Origin: Rhodospirillales bacterium
GTDB lineage: Bacteria; Pseudomonadota; Alphaproteobacteria; Rhodospirillales; Casp-alpha2
DNA: 64,000 bases
Reading direction: 5' to 3'
Assembly: GCA_021775095.1 (NCBI GenBank)
Contig: JAJFII010000027.1
Span: 1 to 64,000, forward strand
Shown here: one piece after another, positions 26,814 to 35,536 of the stretch
Numbering within the stretch: position 1 is the first letter of the stretch
Layout of the letters: the number at the start of each line of letters is the position of its first letter
Notes under the pieces: model-generated
The model's input: the letters and a program-made list of their open reading frames with translations, nothing else
Told to the model about the DNA's origin: nothing
The model's database searches: none
Translations under genes and position numbers: made by a program

Positions 26814-29714
26814 ATGAACTGTCTCAAAAACAGCCGTCTTTGCGCTTTGGGCCTGGTCGCCCTGGTGGTTTGCGCCATCTGCCTATCCAGTCGTGGCGTC
26901 GCCGATACGGTACGCTCGAAATGGATAGAACTGCCGCAAGCCTCCGTCGCTGGCAGCACCCCGCAGGGCCTGCTATCGATCCCCGAGAACAACTTTGGCG
27001 ACCTGCCAGCGGTGCTGTTGATCGGTCAATGCCAGGGCCCAAAACCCTTCCAAAAGACCTGGGCCCATCGCTTGGCAAGCCAGGGATATGTGACCTTTCT
27101 GTTGTATCCGGGGCTTATCAGCGAACGCCAGTCCCAATGTAATTTGGGGTCGACGATCCGGCCACTGATCCTCGCCGCCAAGGCCTATTTGGACGGATTG
27201 TCGGATATTAAAATTGACCAAATGGCGGTGGTCAGTTGGCGCTACCACCTGCCGGCGGATCTCGGCCAGGTTGCCGAGAAAATTTCAGCCGCCGTGGCGT
27301 TCTATCCCCGGTGTGCGAGTGCGCCGACCCTGCGCCAATCGTTTCCACAGTTGATATTCACCACCGATGGCCAAGAGGCGACCGATTGCATGGCAGGCGC
27401 CAGCATGGCCAATGTGGTCGGTGGTGAGATTCAGTTACGGGTTTATCCGGGCACGCGCAACGGATTTGATGATCCCAATGCGGATGACGGCAACAACCGT
27501 GGCGAAGGCCGTTATGCCTATAACCAATCGGCCCACCAGGATTCGGTCATCCGGATGGAAACCTTTCTCAACAGCCATCTGCAGGTGACCCTGGCGCAAC
27601 CCTACCCGTCAAAAGCCTTTTCACCGCTTCCGCCAAAACTTGATCGTGACGAAACGCCCTATGTGAATTTTGGTTTTGGTGACTGGACCCACAATCCAAC
27701 AGTACCGGGTCCAAATCGCCCACATATCGGTCGTTCCACCTTCGATCAGGTTTTCTCAAAACCCACGGCAACGGGACCTGTCTACGATCTGCCCGACAGT
27801 TATCAAGGGGTCATCGCCCGCATCTCGCAGTTTGTTTCAACCGACCGACGCGGCCTGATGCCGGTCAAACAGGTATTGATCCCGCGCGGGCGATCTCTGC
27901 AGCGTGAAGCAGCGAAACCCAATTATTACCGGTACCCGCGGATCGTTGCTGCGGTCGATGGCGAACCCGCAGAAACCGGGGGAGATCGACTGCTGTTCCT
28001 CAAGGACCGTCTTTTTTTTGGTTATCAGGAGACCGCTCAAGTCCTGGAAGTTATCAGTTACAACGAGGCGGCGGCGCGTTTTGAATTCCAGGTTGTTAAA
28101 AACTTTGGTCCCGGACTAAAACCGGAAATTCGTTATGCGGACCGGCAATTATGCACCAGTTGCCATCAGAACGGTGCACCGCTTTTCCCCCGCGAAGAAT
28201 GGCAGGAAACCAACGGTTCCCTTGATACAAACACGGAACTTAAAAAGTACATGAAACGGTATCATGGCGTCCAGGTTGAACGCAGTGGTGAAATTCCGGC
28301 AGCCATTGATGTGGCCACCGACCGGGCCAATTTGTTGCCGGTCCTGCAGCGCCTGTGGCGGGCCGGTTGCGGAGATGGCGACGACCTGCCAGCCAATCAG
28401 TGCCGGGCCTCGGCATTTCAAGCCATGCTGCAGTATCGGTTGTCCAATGAAAACAGTTTCGACCGGGATGACCCGGCCTTTAAAAGCCGCTACACACAAC
28501 GGCTGACCAACCGCTGGCGGCAGTTTTGGCCGAACGGCCTGTATATATCCAATTCCGATATTCCTGACCGGAACCCAACCGTCGACGCCTCGATCTTTGG
28601 CCTGCGCGATCCGCTGACACCGCGTGTCCCCATGGAAATATGGACCGGTTTCAAACGATCCGACCTGGAGCGCATGATTGTTGCCCTGGCGGACGACCTG
28701 CCTGATCGCGACATCAAAAAACTCGATCACTGGTTGCTCAGCAACCCGGCGTTAAAGCAGGAAAAACCGATCCACAGGGACAGTCGCTGCCATTTCGTCC
28801 GGCAATTGCGCCGTGGTCTGGCCTATCCCATATCGGTCACCTGCACCTCTGCCGGGCTGTCCTTTACCGGTGCCCTGACCGATTGGAACCGGCCCCAGGT
28901 TCGGGGCGAGATTATTGATATCCAAGTTGACGGTTTCGACATTCGAGACCGCCAGAAACTGCTTCAGGTAAGCTCGAAAAACAAGAACGAAAAAACCTTC
29001 TCCCTGCTTTTAAACAATAACAATATGCGCCTTCCAAACGGCCAGCGGTTATCGGAAATCACTTTTATTCTGGACAACAAACGGATCGTCGATCAGGCAT
29101 CTGGCACTGTCCGCCTCACTGTACAAGATGATTTTCGCGTGGTTCGCCAAGCCCTGGCGCAAATGACCCCTATGGAATTTATCAGCAAACCCTTTCATGG
29201 GCCAAAACTGCTGAGCCGGTTATTTAAATCCCTGGGCACCGACGGAACCGACTGGTGTTGCGAGAGTTCGTCGCCAGGCCCGGACATCGCAGTGGATGAA
29301 ACGCTTGATACCGGTGTAGCCGTTGGTGCCATGAATGTGGAAAACCCGCAGCACATTTTCGCGCGGTACTGCGCCCGGTGCCATCGTACCCATAACACGG
29401 TGCCGCCTAATTTTTTGTTTGGTGACAAACAAAGAGTGGCGACAAACCTGGACCACTGTGCACCACGGATGGCCTTTCGTTTATCCATGTGGGATGTACC
29501 CGTGCATGAAAGAACCCGTTCGCCCATGCCACCGGAAAGCGCCCTACCGTCCCTGGGCCTCAGCAAAACCCAATGGCGCAACAGCCAGGAGCTGGCCACA
29601 CTGCGACGTTATGTCGACTCACTTTTGCCAACGGAGCGTGCTGGCGTTGCCAGTTATGATCACATGCAAAATTGTTTGCCAGACCCGGAACAGGCAAGGG
29701 CACTTGCGGAATAA
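26814..29714 (+). CDS. Exported fusion: degenerate dienelactone-hydrolase domain plus di-heme cytochrome region
   Basis: This is a long exported protein of about 966 residues from the ATG at 26814, where GGGGG precedes and a signal peptide follows (MNCLKN..., cleavage near ...SRGVAD). Residues about 25-280 look like an alpha/beta hydrolase of the dienelactone-hydrolase type (LPAVLLIGQCQGPKPF, ASQGYVTFLLYPG). The nucleophile elbow reads VVSWRYH instead of a G-x-C/S-x-G turn, and the usual catalytic His position reads GTRNGFDD, so the domain is probably inactive. The second part has two c-type heme motifs, CTSCH at residues 447-451 and CARCH at 853-857, far apart. Maturation would need the ccm system encoded at 45.8-52.8 kb. 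The function is unknown; electron transfer or an oxidative periplasmic reaction is possible. The frame extends upstream to 26697 but that part lacks features. Confidence 0.7.
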   Translation: MNCLKNSRLCALGLVALVVCAICLSSRGVADTVRSKWIELPQASVAGSTPQGLLSIPENNFGDLPAVLLIGQCQGPKPFQKTWAHRLASQGYVTFLLYPGLISERQSQCNLGSTIRPLILAAKAYLDGLSDIKIDQMAVVSWRYHLPADLGQVAEKISAAVAFYPRCASAPTLRQSFPQLIFTTDGQEATDCMAGASMANVVGGEIQLRVYPGTRNGFDDPNADDGNNRGEGRYAYNQSAHQDSVIRMETFLNSHLQVTLAQPYPSKAFSPLPPKLDRDETPYVNFGFGDWTHNPTVPGPNRPHIGRSTFDQVFSKPTATGPVYDLPDSYQGVIARISQFVSTDRRGLMPVKQVLIPRGRSLQREAAKPNYYRYPRIVAAVDGEPAETGGDRLLFLKDRLFFGYQETAQVLEVISYNEAAARFEFQVVKNFGPGLKPEIRYADRQLCTSCHQNGAPLFPREEWQETNGSLDTNTELKKYMKRYHGVQVERSGEIPAAIDVATDRANLLPVLQRLWRAGCGDGDDLPANQCRASAFQAMLQYRLSNENSFDRDDPAFKSRYTQRLTNRWRQFWPNGLYISNSDIPDRNPTVDASIFGLRDPLTPRVPMEIWTGFKRSDLERMIVALADDLPDRDIKKLDHWLLSNPALKQEKPIHRDSRCHFVRQLRRGLAYPISVTCTSAGLSFTGALTDWNRPQVRGEIIDIQVDGFDIRDRQKLLQVSSKNKNEKTFSLLLNNNNMRLPNGQRLSEITFILDNKRIVDQASGTVRLTVQDDFRVVRQALAQMTPMEFISKPFHGPKLLSRLFKSLGTDGTDWCCESSSPGPDIAVDETLDTGVAVGAMNVENPQHIFARYCARCHRTHNTVPPNFLFGDKQRVATNLDHCAPRMAFRLSMWDVPVHERTRSPMPPESALPSLGLSKTQWRNSQELATLRRYVDSLLPTERAGVASYDHMQNCLPDPEQARALAE

Positions 29715-29718
29715 TCGG

Positions 29719-30435
29719 TTAATTCATGTCGCCCGCCAGTTGTGCGGCACCGACGATTTTTCCGGTCAAGGCCGATTGTAACAGGACCGCACATCTGTTG
29801 CCCTTCGAATGGGTGTTTTTGAAAGTGATTTTGCGGGCTTCACCGTTCCATATATCAAGTTCGGAAAAATCACGAACCACATTATAGTTGGCCAGTTTGC
29901 GGCCTGAATTTTCTCCGGTTTTGATATCTGTTTCGTGTTTTTCGTCATAAAAAACGGCGATCACATTGATGTTTTTGTGATCGGATGATTGCGGTAAATT
30001 CACCTCGAAAGTGCCATTATTTTCCGTCAGGCGCACAGCCACCCCGGGCATGGATTTGGCTTTATCAATGGCACTATTGATATCGTCGGGGTTGGAGCCG
30101 ACCACTTGATAGGATCCGTGAACCACCATTTGCGGCGTATAAACATAACGCTGGGCAAATATAACGGAAAATGCCCGCTGGCGCGCCGTAAAACGCGGGT
30201 CGGCAAAGGTGTCTTTCCAGCCGATGTAATCCCAGTAATCCACATGGAACGACAGGGCCAGAATGTCCGGCCGGGCCGCCAGTTCACCAAGGTAGGCATC
30301 GGCCGGTGGGCAGGAAGAACAGCCCTGGGAAGTATAAAGTTCAACCACGGTCAGCGGATGATCCGCCGCCTGCAGCGGCGCCATTGTGCCTGACCAGATC
30401 ACAAAGACAAAAATCACTCGAAATAAAAACGTCAT
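29719..30435 (-). CDS. DUF1223 thioredoxin-like exported protein
   Basis: This 238-residue protein has a signal peptide (MTFLFRVIFVFVIWSG..., cleavage near LQAAD). After it comes the DUF1223 core with a thioredoxin-like CxxC, seen as VELYTSQGCSSCPPADAYLGEL. FHVDYWDYIGWKD follows, then RYVYTPQMVVHGSYQVVG. DUF1223 proteins are secreted or periplasmic and of unknown role, with a presumed redox function for the CSSC pair. The frame extends to 30645, but the ATG at 30435 that starts the signal peptide is chosen. It is convergent with the cytochrome fusion gene (4 bases between stops) and lies downstream of acnA. Confidence 0.85.
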   Translation of the reverse strand: MTFLFRVIFVFVIWSGTMAPLQAADHPLTVVELYTSQGCSSCPPADAYLGELAARPDILALSFHVDYWDYIGWKDTFADPRFTARQRAFSVIFAQRYVYTPQMVVHGSYQVVGSNPDDINSAIDKAKSMPGVAVRLTENNGTFEVNLPQSSDHKNINVIAVFYDEKHETDIKTGENSGRKLANYNVVRDFSELDIWNGEARKITFKNTHSKGNRCAVLLQSALTGKIVGAAQLAGDMN

Positions 30436-30669
30436 GCCCCTACAGATACAGAAATCCGGCGTAAAAAACGAATCACTTACGGGTGAGGAACGACGAGAGC
30501 CCGGATACTCACTGGAACGTGATTGCGGGTTTGGATTGGTTCGCGGCCAAAGGTCGGCGGGGCGACGGCCACGGAGGACCTCTATCAACGCGCCTAAGGA
30601 GAAGAGAAAATACCCAACCCCCATAATCACGCCACCAACGCACAACTGAGCTGATGAAACGGATAAATC

Positions 30670-33360
30670 CTAAGCGGCCTCTTTCATCATTTTACGCAGG
30701 ACGTATTGGAGAATACCGCCATGCAGATAATATTCGACTTCATCCAGGGTATCGATCCGGCATAACAGCTGGATCTCCTCGGAACTGCCATCGGTCCGGG
30801 TAATCCGGCAGTTGACGTCCATGCGCGGTGAAATTCCCCCTTCAATGCCGGTCAGATCAATCACTTCCGAGCCGTCCAAATTCAGGGATTTACGGGTAAC
30901 GCCATCCTTAAACACCAGGGGTAAAACACCCATAAATACCAGGTTGGCGCGGTGAATGCGCTCGAAGGATTCGGTGATCACCGCCTTCACACCCAAAAGC
31001 ACCGTGCCCTTGGCCGCCCAGTCGCGGCTTGAACCGGTTCCGTATTCCTTGCCGCCGAAGACCACCAAAGGTGTGCCCTCTTGTTTGTAGCGCATGGCAA
31101 TATCATAAACTGAACCCTCGTCGCCCGACGGGAAGTGTTTGGAGAACCCGCCTTCCGTATGCGGCACCATTTCGTTTTTGATGCGGATATTGCCAAAGGT
31201 ACCGCGCATCATAATCTCGTGATTACCGCGCCGCGCGCCAAAGGAATTAAAGTCTTCGGGACGGACCTGATACTGCAGCAGGTATTCGCCGGCTGGGCTG
31301 TCTTTTTTGATCGAACCGGCGGGACTGATATGATCGGTGGTAATTGAATCACCCAAAATCATCAGCGGTCGAGTCCCCGTAAAATCAGCCGCTTCATTGG
31401 GCTCCGCACCCATGTTTTCGAAGTAGGGCGGGTTCTTGACGTAGGTCGAGTCGGCCGGCCAGTCATAAATGGTGCCGCCAGATTTCGGAATGGCCTGCCA
31501 TTCCTTGGGGCCGGCATAGACGTTTGAGTAGCGGGATTCGAAGATGCCCCGTGACAGGTTGGTGATCAACGCATCGCCGACTTCTTTATTTGACGGCCAA
31601 ATGTCGCGCAAATAAACATCGTTGCCATCGCTATCCTGGCCCAGAGGGTCTTTATCCATGTCTTTGGTCATGGAACCGGCGATCGCATAAGCGACCACCA
31701 GGGGCGGTGAGGCCAGATAGTTGGCTTTTACATGGGGGCTGATCCGGCCTTCGAAGTTGCGGTTGCCAGACAGCACCGCCGTTGCCGTCAGGTCGCCTTC
31801 TTCGATGGCCGCAGCAATGGGTGCCGCCAGCGGGCCTGAGTTGCCGATGCAGGTGGTACAGCCAAAGGCAACAATGTTAAAACCCAATTGATCCAAATCA
31901 TCCTGCAGCCCGGCGTTTGCCAGGTAGTCGGCGACCACCTGTGATCCGGGCGCCAGCGACGTTTTGACCCAGGGTTTAACGGTCAACCCCTTGGCCACGG
32001 CATTTCGCGCCAAGAGGCCGGCGGCCAGCATAACCGCCGGGTTCGACGTGTTGGTACACGAGGTAATGGCGGCGATCACCACGTGTCCGTCCTGCAGCGC
32101 GTAGTCAGCCCCCTCGACGGCGACGGAGCGCGGAGTATCAACACCGGCCAGGGTTTTCAGGGTGGTATCAAAGGCGGCCGAAGAGTCGGTCAGATTGATT
32201 CGATCCTGCGGCCGTTTGGGCCCGGAAATTGCTGGCACAATGGTCGAAATATCGAGTTCGAGGGTATCGGTAAATTCCGGCTCGACGGTGGTTTCGTCGC
32301 GCCACAGACCCTGCTCTTTGGCGTAGGCTTCAACCAGGGCAATGTGGTCGCGGTCGCGGCCCGTCAGTTCCATATATTTGAGGGCCTCTGCATCGACCGG
32401 AAAATATCCACATGTGGCCCCGTATTCGGGTGCCATGTTGGCAATGGTCGCTTTATCGGCCAGCGACAGACTGTCCAGCGCCGACCCATAAAATTCAACA
32501 AACTTTGAAACCACGCCTTTTTCACGGAGCATTTCAACCACCCGCAGAACCAGGTCCGTAGCGGTCGTTCCTTCTTTTTGTTTGCCGGTCAATTTAAATC
32601 CGACAACTTCGGGAATGACCATGGAGACGGGCTGGCCCAACATTGCGGCCTCGGCTTCAATGCCGCCAACCCCCCAACCGAGAACCGCCAGGCCATTGAC
32701 CATGGTGGTGTGCGAATCCGTGCCAACCAGAGTATCGGGCATGGCGATGGTGCGGCCGTTTTCTTCCTGGGTCCAAACGGTCTTTGCCAAAAACTCCAGG
32801 TTAACCTGGTGGCAAATACCCGTCCCCGGTGGCACAACCGTAAAATTATCAAACGCCGACTGGCCCCATTTCAGAAAGGTATAACGTTCGCCGTTGCGGG
32901 CAAACTCTTTTTCAATATTATGATCCATGGCATCCGCCGTACCGAATTCGTCGATCATTACCGAATGATCAATCACCAGATTACAGGTCGACAGGGGATT
33001 AATCTTGTTGGGGTCGCCACCCATGGCGGCCATGGCATCGCGCATGGCTGCCAGATCAACAACTGCCGGGACGCCGGTGAAATCCTGCATCAGGACACGG
33101 GCCGGGCGGTAGGCAATTTCATGGCTCGATTTTTTATTCTTCAGCCAGCCAACCATGGCTTTGACATCTTCAACCGTAACTGTCCGTCCATCTTCATAAC
33201 GCAACAGATTTTCCAGCAGGACTTTTAATGTATGCGGCAATTTAGAAATGTCGCCCAGTCCCGCTTCCTCCGCCGCCTTGAAACTAAAATAATCGACCTC
33301 TTTGCCATTGACGGTCAGGGTACGGCGGGTTTTCAGGGTATCTTGTCCAGTAACGGCCAT
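30670..33360 (-). CDS. acnA: Aconitate hydratase A
   Basis: This TCA-cycle enzyme interconverts citrate and isocitrate through a [4Fe-4S] cluster. The 896-residue length and the cluster ligands fit AcnA/IRP-type aconitase: Cys in AITSCTNTSNP and the CxxC pair in FGCTTCIGNSGP. The swivel domain shows YGTGSSRDWAAKGT. The ATG at 33360 follows GAGGAGAACG, a strong ribosome site; the frame extends to 33396 without merit. The CDGSH/glutamate-synthase-like gene is divergent, and an inverted repeat lies in the shared control region. Confidence 0.96.
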   Translation of the reverse strand: MAVTGQDTLKTRRTLTVNGKEVDYFSFKAAEEAGLGDISKLPHTLKVLLENLLRYEDGRTVTVEDVKAMVGWLKNKKSSHEIAYRPARVLMQDFTGVPAVVDLAAMRDAMAAMGGDPNKINPLSTCNLVIDHSVMIDEFGTADAMDHNIEKEFARNGERYTFLKWGQSAFDNFTVVPPGTGICHQVNLEFLAKTVWTQEENGRTIAMPDTLVGTDSHTTMVNGLAVLGWGVGGIEAEAAMLGQPVSMVIPEVVGFKLTGKQKEGTTATDLVLRVVEMLREKGVVSKFVEFYGSALDSLSLADKATIANMAPEYGATCGYFPVDAEALKYMELTGRDRDHIALVEAYAKEQGLWRDETTVEPEFTDTLELDISTIVPAISGPKRPQDRINLTDSSAAFDTTLKTLAGVDTPRSVAVEGADYALQDGHVVIAAITSCTNTSNPAVMLAAGLLARNAVAKGLTVKPWVKTSLAPGSQVVADYLANAGLQDDLDQLGFNIVAFGCTTCIGNSGPLAAPIAAAIEEGDLTATAVLSGNRNFEGRISPHVKANYLASPPLVVAYAIAGSMTKDMDKDPLGQDSDGNDVYLRDIWPSNKEVGDALITNLSRGIFESRYSNVYAGPKEWQAIPKSGGTIYDWPADSTYVKNPPYFENMGAEPNEAADFTGTRPLMILGDSITTDHISPAGSIKKDSPAGEYLLQYQVRPEDFNSFGARRGNHEIMMRGTFGNIRIKNEMVPHTEGGFSKHFPSGDEGSVYDIAMRYKQEGTPLVVFGGKEYGTGSSRDWAAKGTVLLGVKAVITESFERIHRANLVFMGVLPLVFKDGVTRKSLNLDGSEVIDLTGIEGGISPRMDVNCRITRTDGSSEEIQLLCRIDTLDEVEYYLHGGILQYVLRKMMKEAA

Positions 33361-33585
33361 GGGCGTTCTCCTCGAACTTTCAGCGCGAATTTGCAATTTT
33401 CTGATGCGTTAAATACTACTATCCCCTTGGGAATTCCAGCACTTCCGCTTAACCGCAGCGGCTTCATGGGTTTGGCAATCATCCCGTCGGTGACCGCTCC
33501 GCTACCGGGTTCATCGGGACCGGTTATCCGTCGCCCTTCAGCTCGGATTTTCGGCTCACAGGAAAGCTATTATTACCTTCAATTT

Positions 33586-33621
33586 GGAAACAATATAATT
33601 CAGTTTTTGATTATTGTTTCC
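33586..33621. promoter_or_regulatory. Perfect 10-bp inverted repeat between acnA and the CDGSH flavoprotein gene
   Basis: GGAAACAATA (33586-33595) and TATTGTTTCC (33612-33621) are perfect complements 16 bases apart, in the A+T-rich divergent promoter region. It lies 61-96 bp before the flavoprotein start, which has its own AAGGAG ribosome site. The dyad is long enough to be an operator or a hairpin. Because both flanking genes encode iron-sulfur proteins, an iron or redox regulator is an attractive guess. I do not recognise it as a known box. The rest of the 320-bp spacer holds no gene. Confidence 0.5.
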
Positions 33622-33681
33622 TTCGTATAAATAGCTAAATTGGCCGTTGATGATAAGGTCAAATCTCACAAGGAGAACATA

Positions 33682-35214
33682 ATGGACAAACCGGTAATTG
33701 CCGCGCGCCGCCCCATGGGTGTCGAGCTCAAAAAACATGATGACTATTTATGGTGTGCCTGCGGGAAATCCCGGACCCAGCCGTTTTGCGATGGCTCCCA
33801 CATCGGATCCGGTATAACCCCGAAAAAATTCACGGCCGCTGAAGACGGCAAGGCATTTTTATGTATGTGCAAACAGACGGCCAACCCGCCGTTTTGTGAT
33901 GGCAGCCACAAACACCTGAGCGAACCGGCCGCCGGCGAAACCACCCCGGCACTGGTCCAGGACCCAAAAGCCATGCCACAACCGCGCCGCTCGCCGGAAG
34001 AACCGCAGGTGGAGTTTATCCATGAACTGGCACGCGATGGCCTGTCCAAACTCGGTCACCATGGGGAAATGGGGGCCATGGGCGTACCCCGTGCGGAATT
34101 ACCCACCTGGGACGATATTCAGATTTTGGCCGCCCAGTTTGCCAACAAACCGCTGCTTGACGATGCGGCGGTCGGCACCGAACTGACCATCGGACCGCGC
34201 GCCAAAAAACCGCTGGTTCTGGATATTCCGTTGTTTGTCTCGGACATGAGTTTTGGGGCGCTGTCGCAGGAGGCCAAAGAATCCCTGGCGAAAGGTGCCG
34301 AACTTGCGGGGACCGGCATTTGTTCCGGCGAGGGCGGCATGCTGCCAGAAGAACAGGCCCTCAATTCGAAATACTTTTACGAGCTGGCATCGGCCAAGTT
34401 TGGGTTTGAAGAACATCTCCTGGAAAAGGTCCAGGCCTTTCACTTCAAGGGCGGCCAGGGGGCTAAAACCGGGACCGGCGGCCATCTGCCGGGGGCCAAA
34501 GTCAAGGGAAAAATTGCCCAGGTCCGCAACCTGCCTGAAGGTTTACCCGCCGTCTCTCCGTCGACATTTATAGATCTTCATACCCCTCAGGATTTTGCCA
34601 AATTTGCCGATCGGGTGCGGGAAATTTCCGGCGGCATTCCCATTGGTATGAAACTGTCGGCCAATCACATCGAAGACGATATCGACTTTTCCATTGCGAC
34701 CGGTGTTGATTATATCATTCTCGACGGCCGGGGCGGCGGCACCGGGGCGGCACCTCTGATTTTTAGGGATAATATATCGGTGCCAACCATCCCGGCCCTG
34801 GCCCGGGCCCGCAGGCATCTCGATAAAACCGGCAATGGCGATCTGACGCTGATTATCACCGGTGGCCTGCGCACCCCGGCCGACTTCATAAAGGCCCTGT
34901 GCCTGGGTGCCGATGGGGTCGCCCTATCCAACTCCGCCATGCAGGCGATCGGCTGTGTCGGAGCGCGCATGTGTAACACCAACAACTGCCCGGCCGGCGT
35001 TGCCACGCAAAAACCGGAACTCCGGGCCAAACTGGATATCGACATTGCGGCGCAGCGCCTGAACCGGTTTTTTACGGCCTGCACGGAACTGATGCAGGTG
35101 ATGGCCCGGGCCTGCGGACATGACCATGTGCGCAAATTTGAACTTCGCGACATTACCACCTGGAAAAAGGATATGGCCGATCTGTCGGGCATTTCCTATG
35201 GCGGTATCAGTTAG
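33682..35214 (+). CDS. Glutamate-synthase-like flavoprotein with two N-terminal CDGSH domains
   Basis: This 510-residue protein starts at the ATG at 33682 (AAGGAGAAC upstream). Residues 25-40 and 61-76 are two CDGSH motifs (CACGKSRTQPFCDGSH; CMCKQTANPPFCDGSH), each able to hold a [2Fe-2S] cluster with 3 Cys and 1 His. Residues about 130-500 match the FMN-binding synthase domain of GltB: FVSDMSFGALS, GEGGM, KGGQGAKTGTGGHLPG, and a [3Fe-4S]-type IGCVGARMCNTNNCPAGVATQ. The glutaminase and the central domain of real glutamate synthase are missing, so it is not a conventional GltB. The family is annotated as FMN-binding glutamate synthase-related; the reaction is unproven. It is divergent from acnA. 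Confidence 0.85.
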   Translation: MDKPVIAARRPMGVELKKHDDYLWCACGKSRTQPFCDGSHIGSGITPKKFTAAEDGKAFLCMCKQTANPPFCDGSHKHLSEPAAGETTPALVQDPKAMPQPRRSPEEPQVEFIHELARDGLSKLGHHGEMGAMGVPRAELPTWDDIQILAAQFANKPLLDDAAVGTELTIGPRAKKPLVLDIPLFVSDMSFGALSQEAKESLAKGAELAGTGICSGEGGMLPEEQALNSKYFYELASAKFGFEEHLLEKVQAFHFKGGQGAKTGTGGHLPGAKVKGKIAQVRNLPEGLPAVSPSTFIDLHTPQDFAKFADRVREISGGIPIGMKLSANHIEDDIDFSIATGVDYIILDGRGGGTGAAPLIFRDNISVPTIPALARARRHLDKTGNGDLTLIITGGLRTPADFIKALCLGADGVALSNSAMQAIGCVGARMCNTNNCPAGVATQKPELRAKLDIDIAAQRLNRFFTACTELMQVMARACGHDHVRKFELRDITTWKKDMADLSGISYGGIS

Positions 35215-35230
35215 GGTTTTTGCCCTGGCT

Positions 35231-35272
35231 CCTGCCGGGTTCGCAAATCCGCTGTTTGCCGGGCCCGGCAGG
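35231..35272. terminator. Long hairpin after the CDGSH flavoprotein gene
   Basis: CCTGCCGGG (35231-35239) and CCCGGCAGG (35264-35272) are perfect 9-bp arms with an inner GCAAA/TTTGC stem. The hairpin starts 16 bases after the stop codon. No U-run follows, so it may terminate only weakly or protect the 3' end. Confidence 0.5.
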
Positions 35273-35287
35273 ACAGCAAGGCTTCAA

Positions 35288-35347
35288 TTTACGTTTACGT
35301 TTACGTTTACGTTTACGTTTACGTTTACGTTTACGTTTACGTTAACG
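35288..35347. repeat. Hexanucleotide tandem repeat (TTTACG)n
   Basis: There are nine perfect TTTACG units (35288-35341) followed by one degenerate TTAACG. The tail GTTAACGTAAAC inverts the repeat, so single strands can fold. Such simple repeats are prone to slippage and can vary in number between isolates. It lies in the 35215-35536 spacer before the acyl-CoA ligase operon, in which no gene is visible. Whether it affects the operon promoter is unknown. Confidence 0.95.
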
Positions 35348-35536
35348 TAAACTTATCCTTGTCATTGCCTTTCTGCTTGAGTAGGACAAAGTGTGTCCTC
35401 ATGATACGATGACCGACCGATCGACCGGAAAATCCGGCGTCGGGCTGCAAAGGGCAGCAAAGCTTTTACGATCTGCGGCGGTTCCGAATAGGTGGTTTGT
35501 GCCCGGCGCAGAAAATAATGCAGGGAGTGTTATTGC

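Noticed and set aside
32578-33228. Long frame opposite acnA
   Set aside because: It is antisense to a well-conserved aconitase and has no upstream signals.
35288-35347. TTTACG array as a possible CRISPR or attachment site
   Set aside because: Units are only 6 bases with no spacers, so it is a simple tandem repeat.
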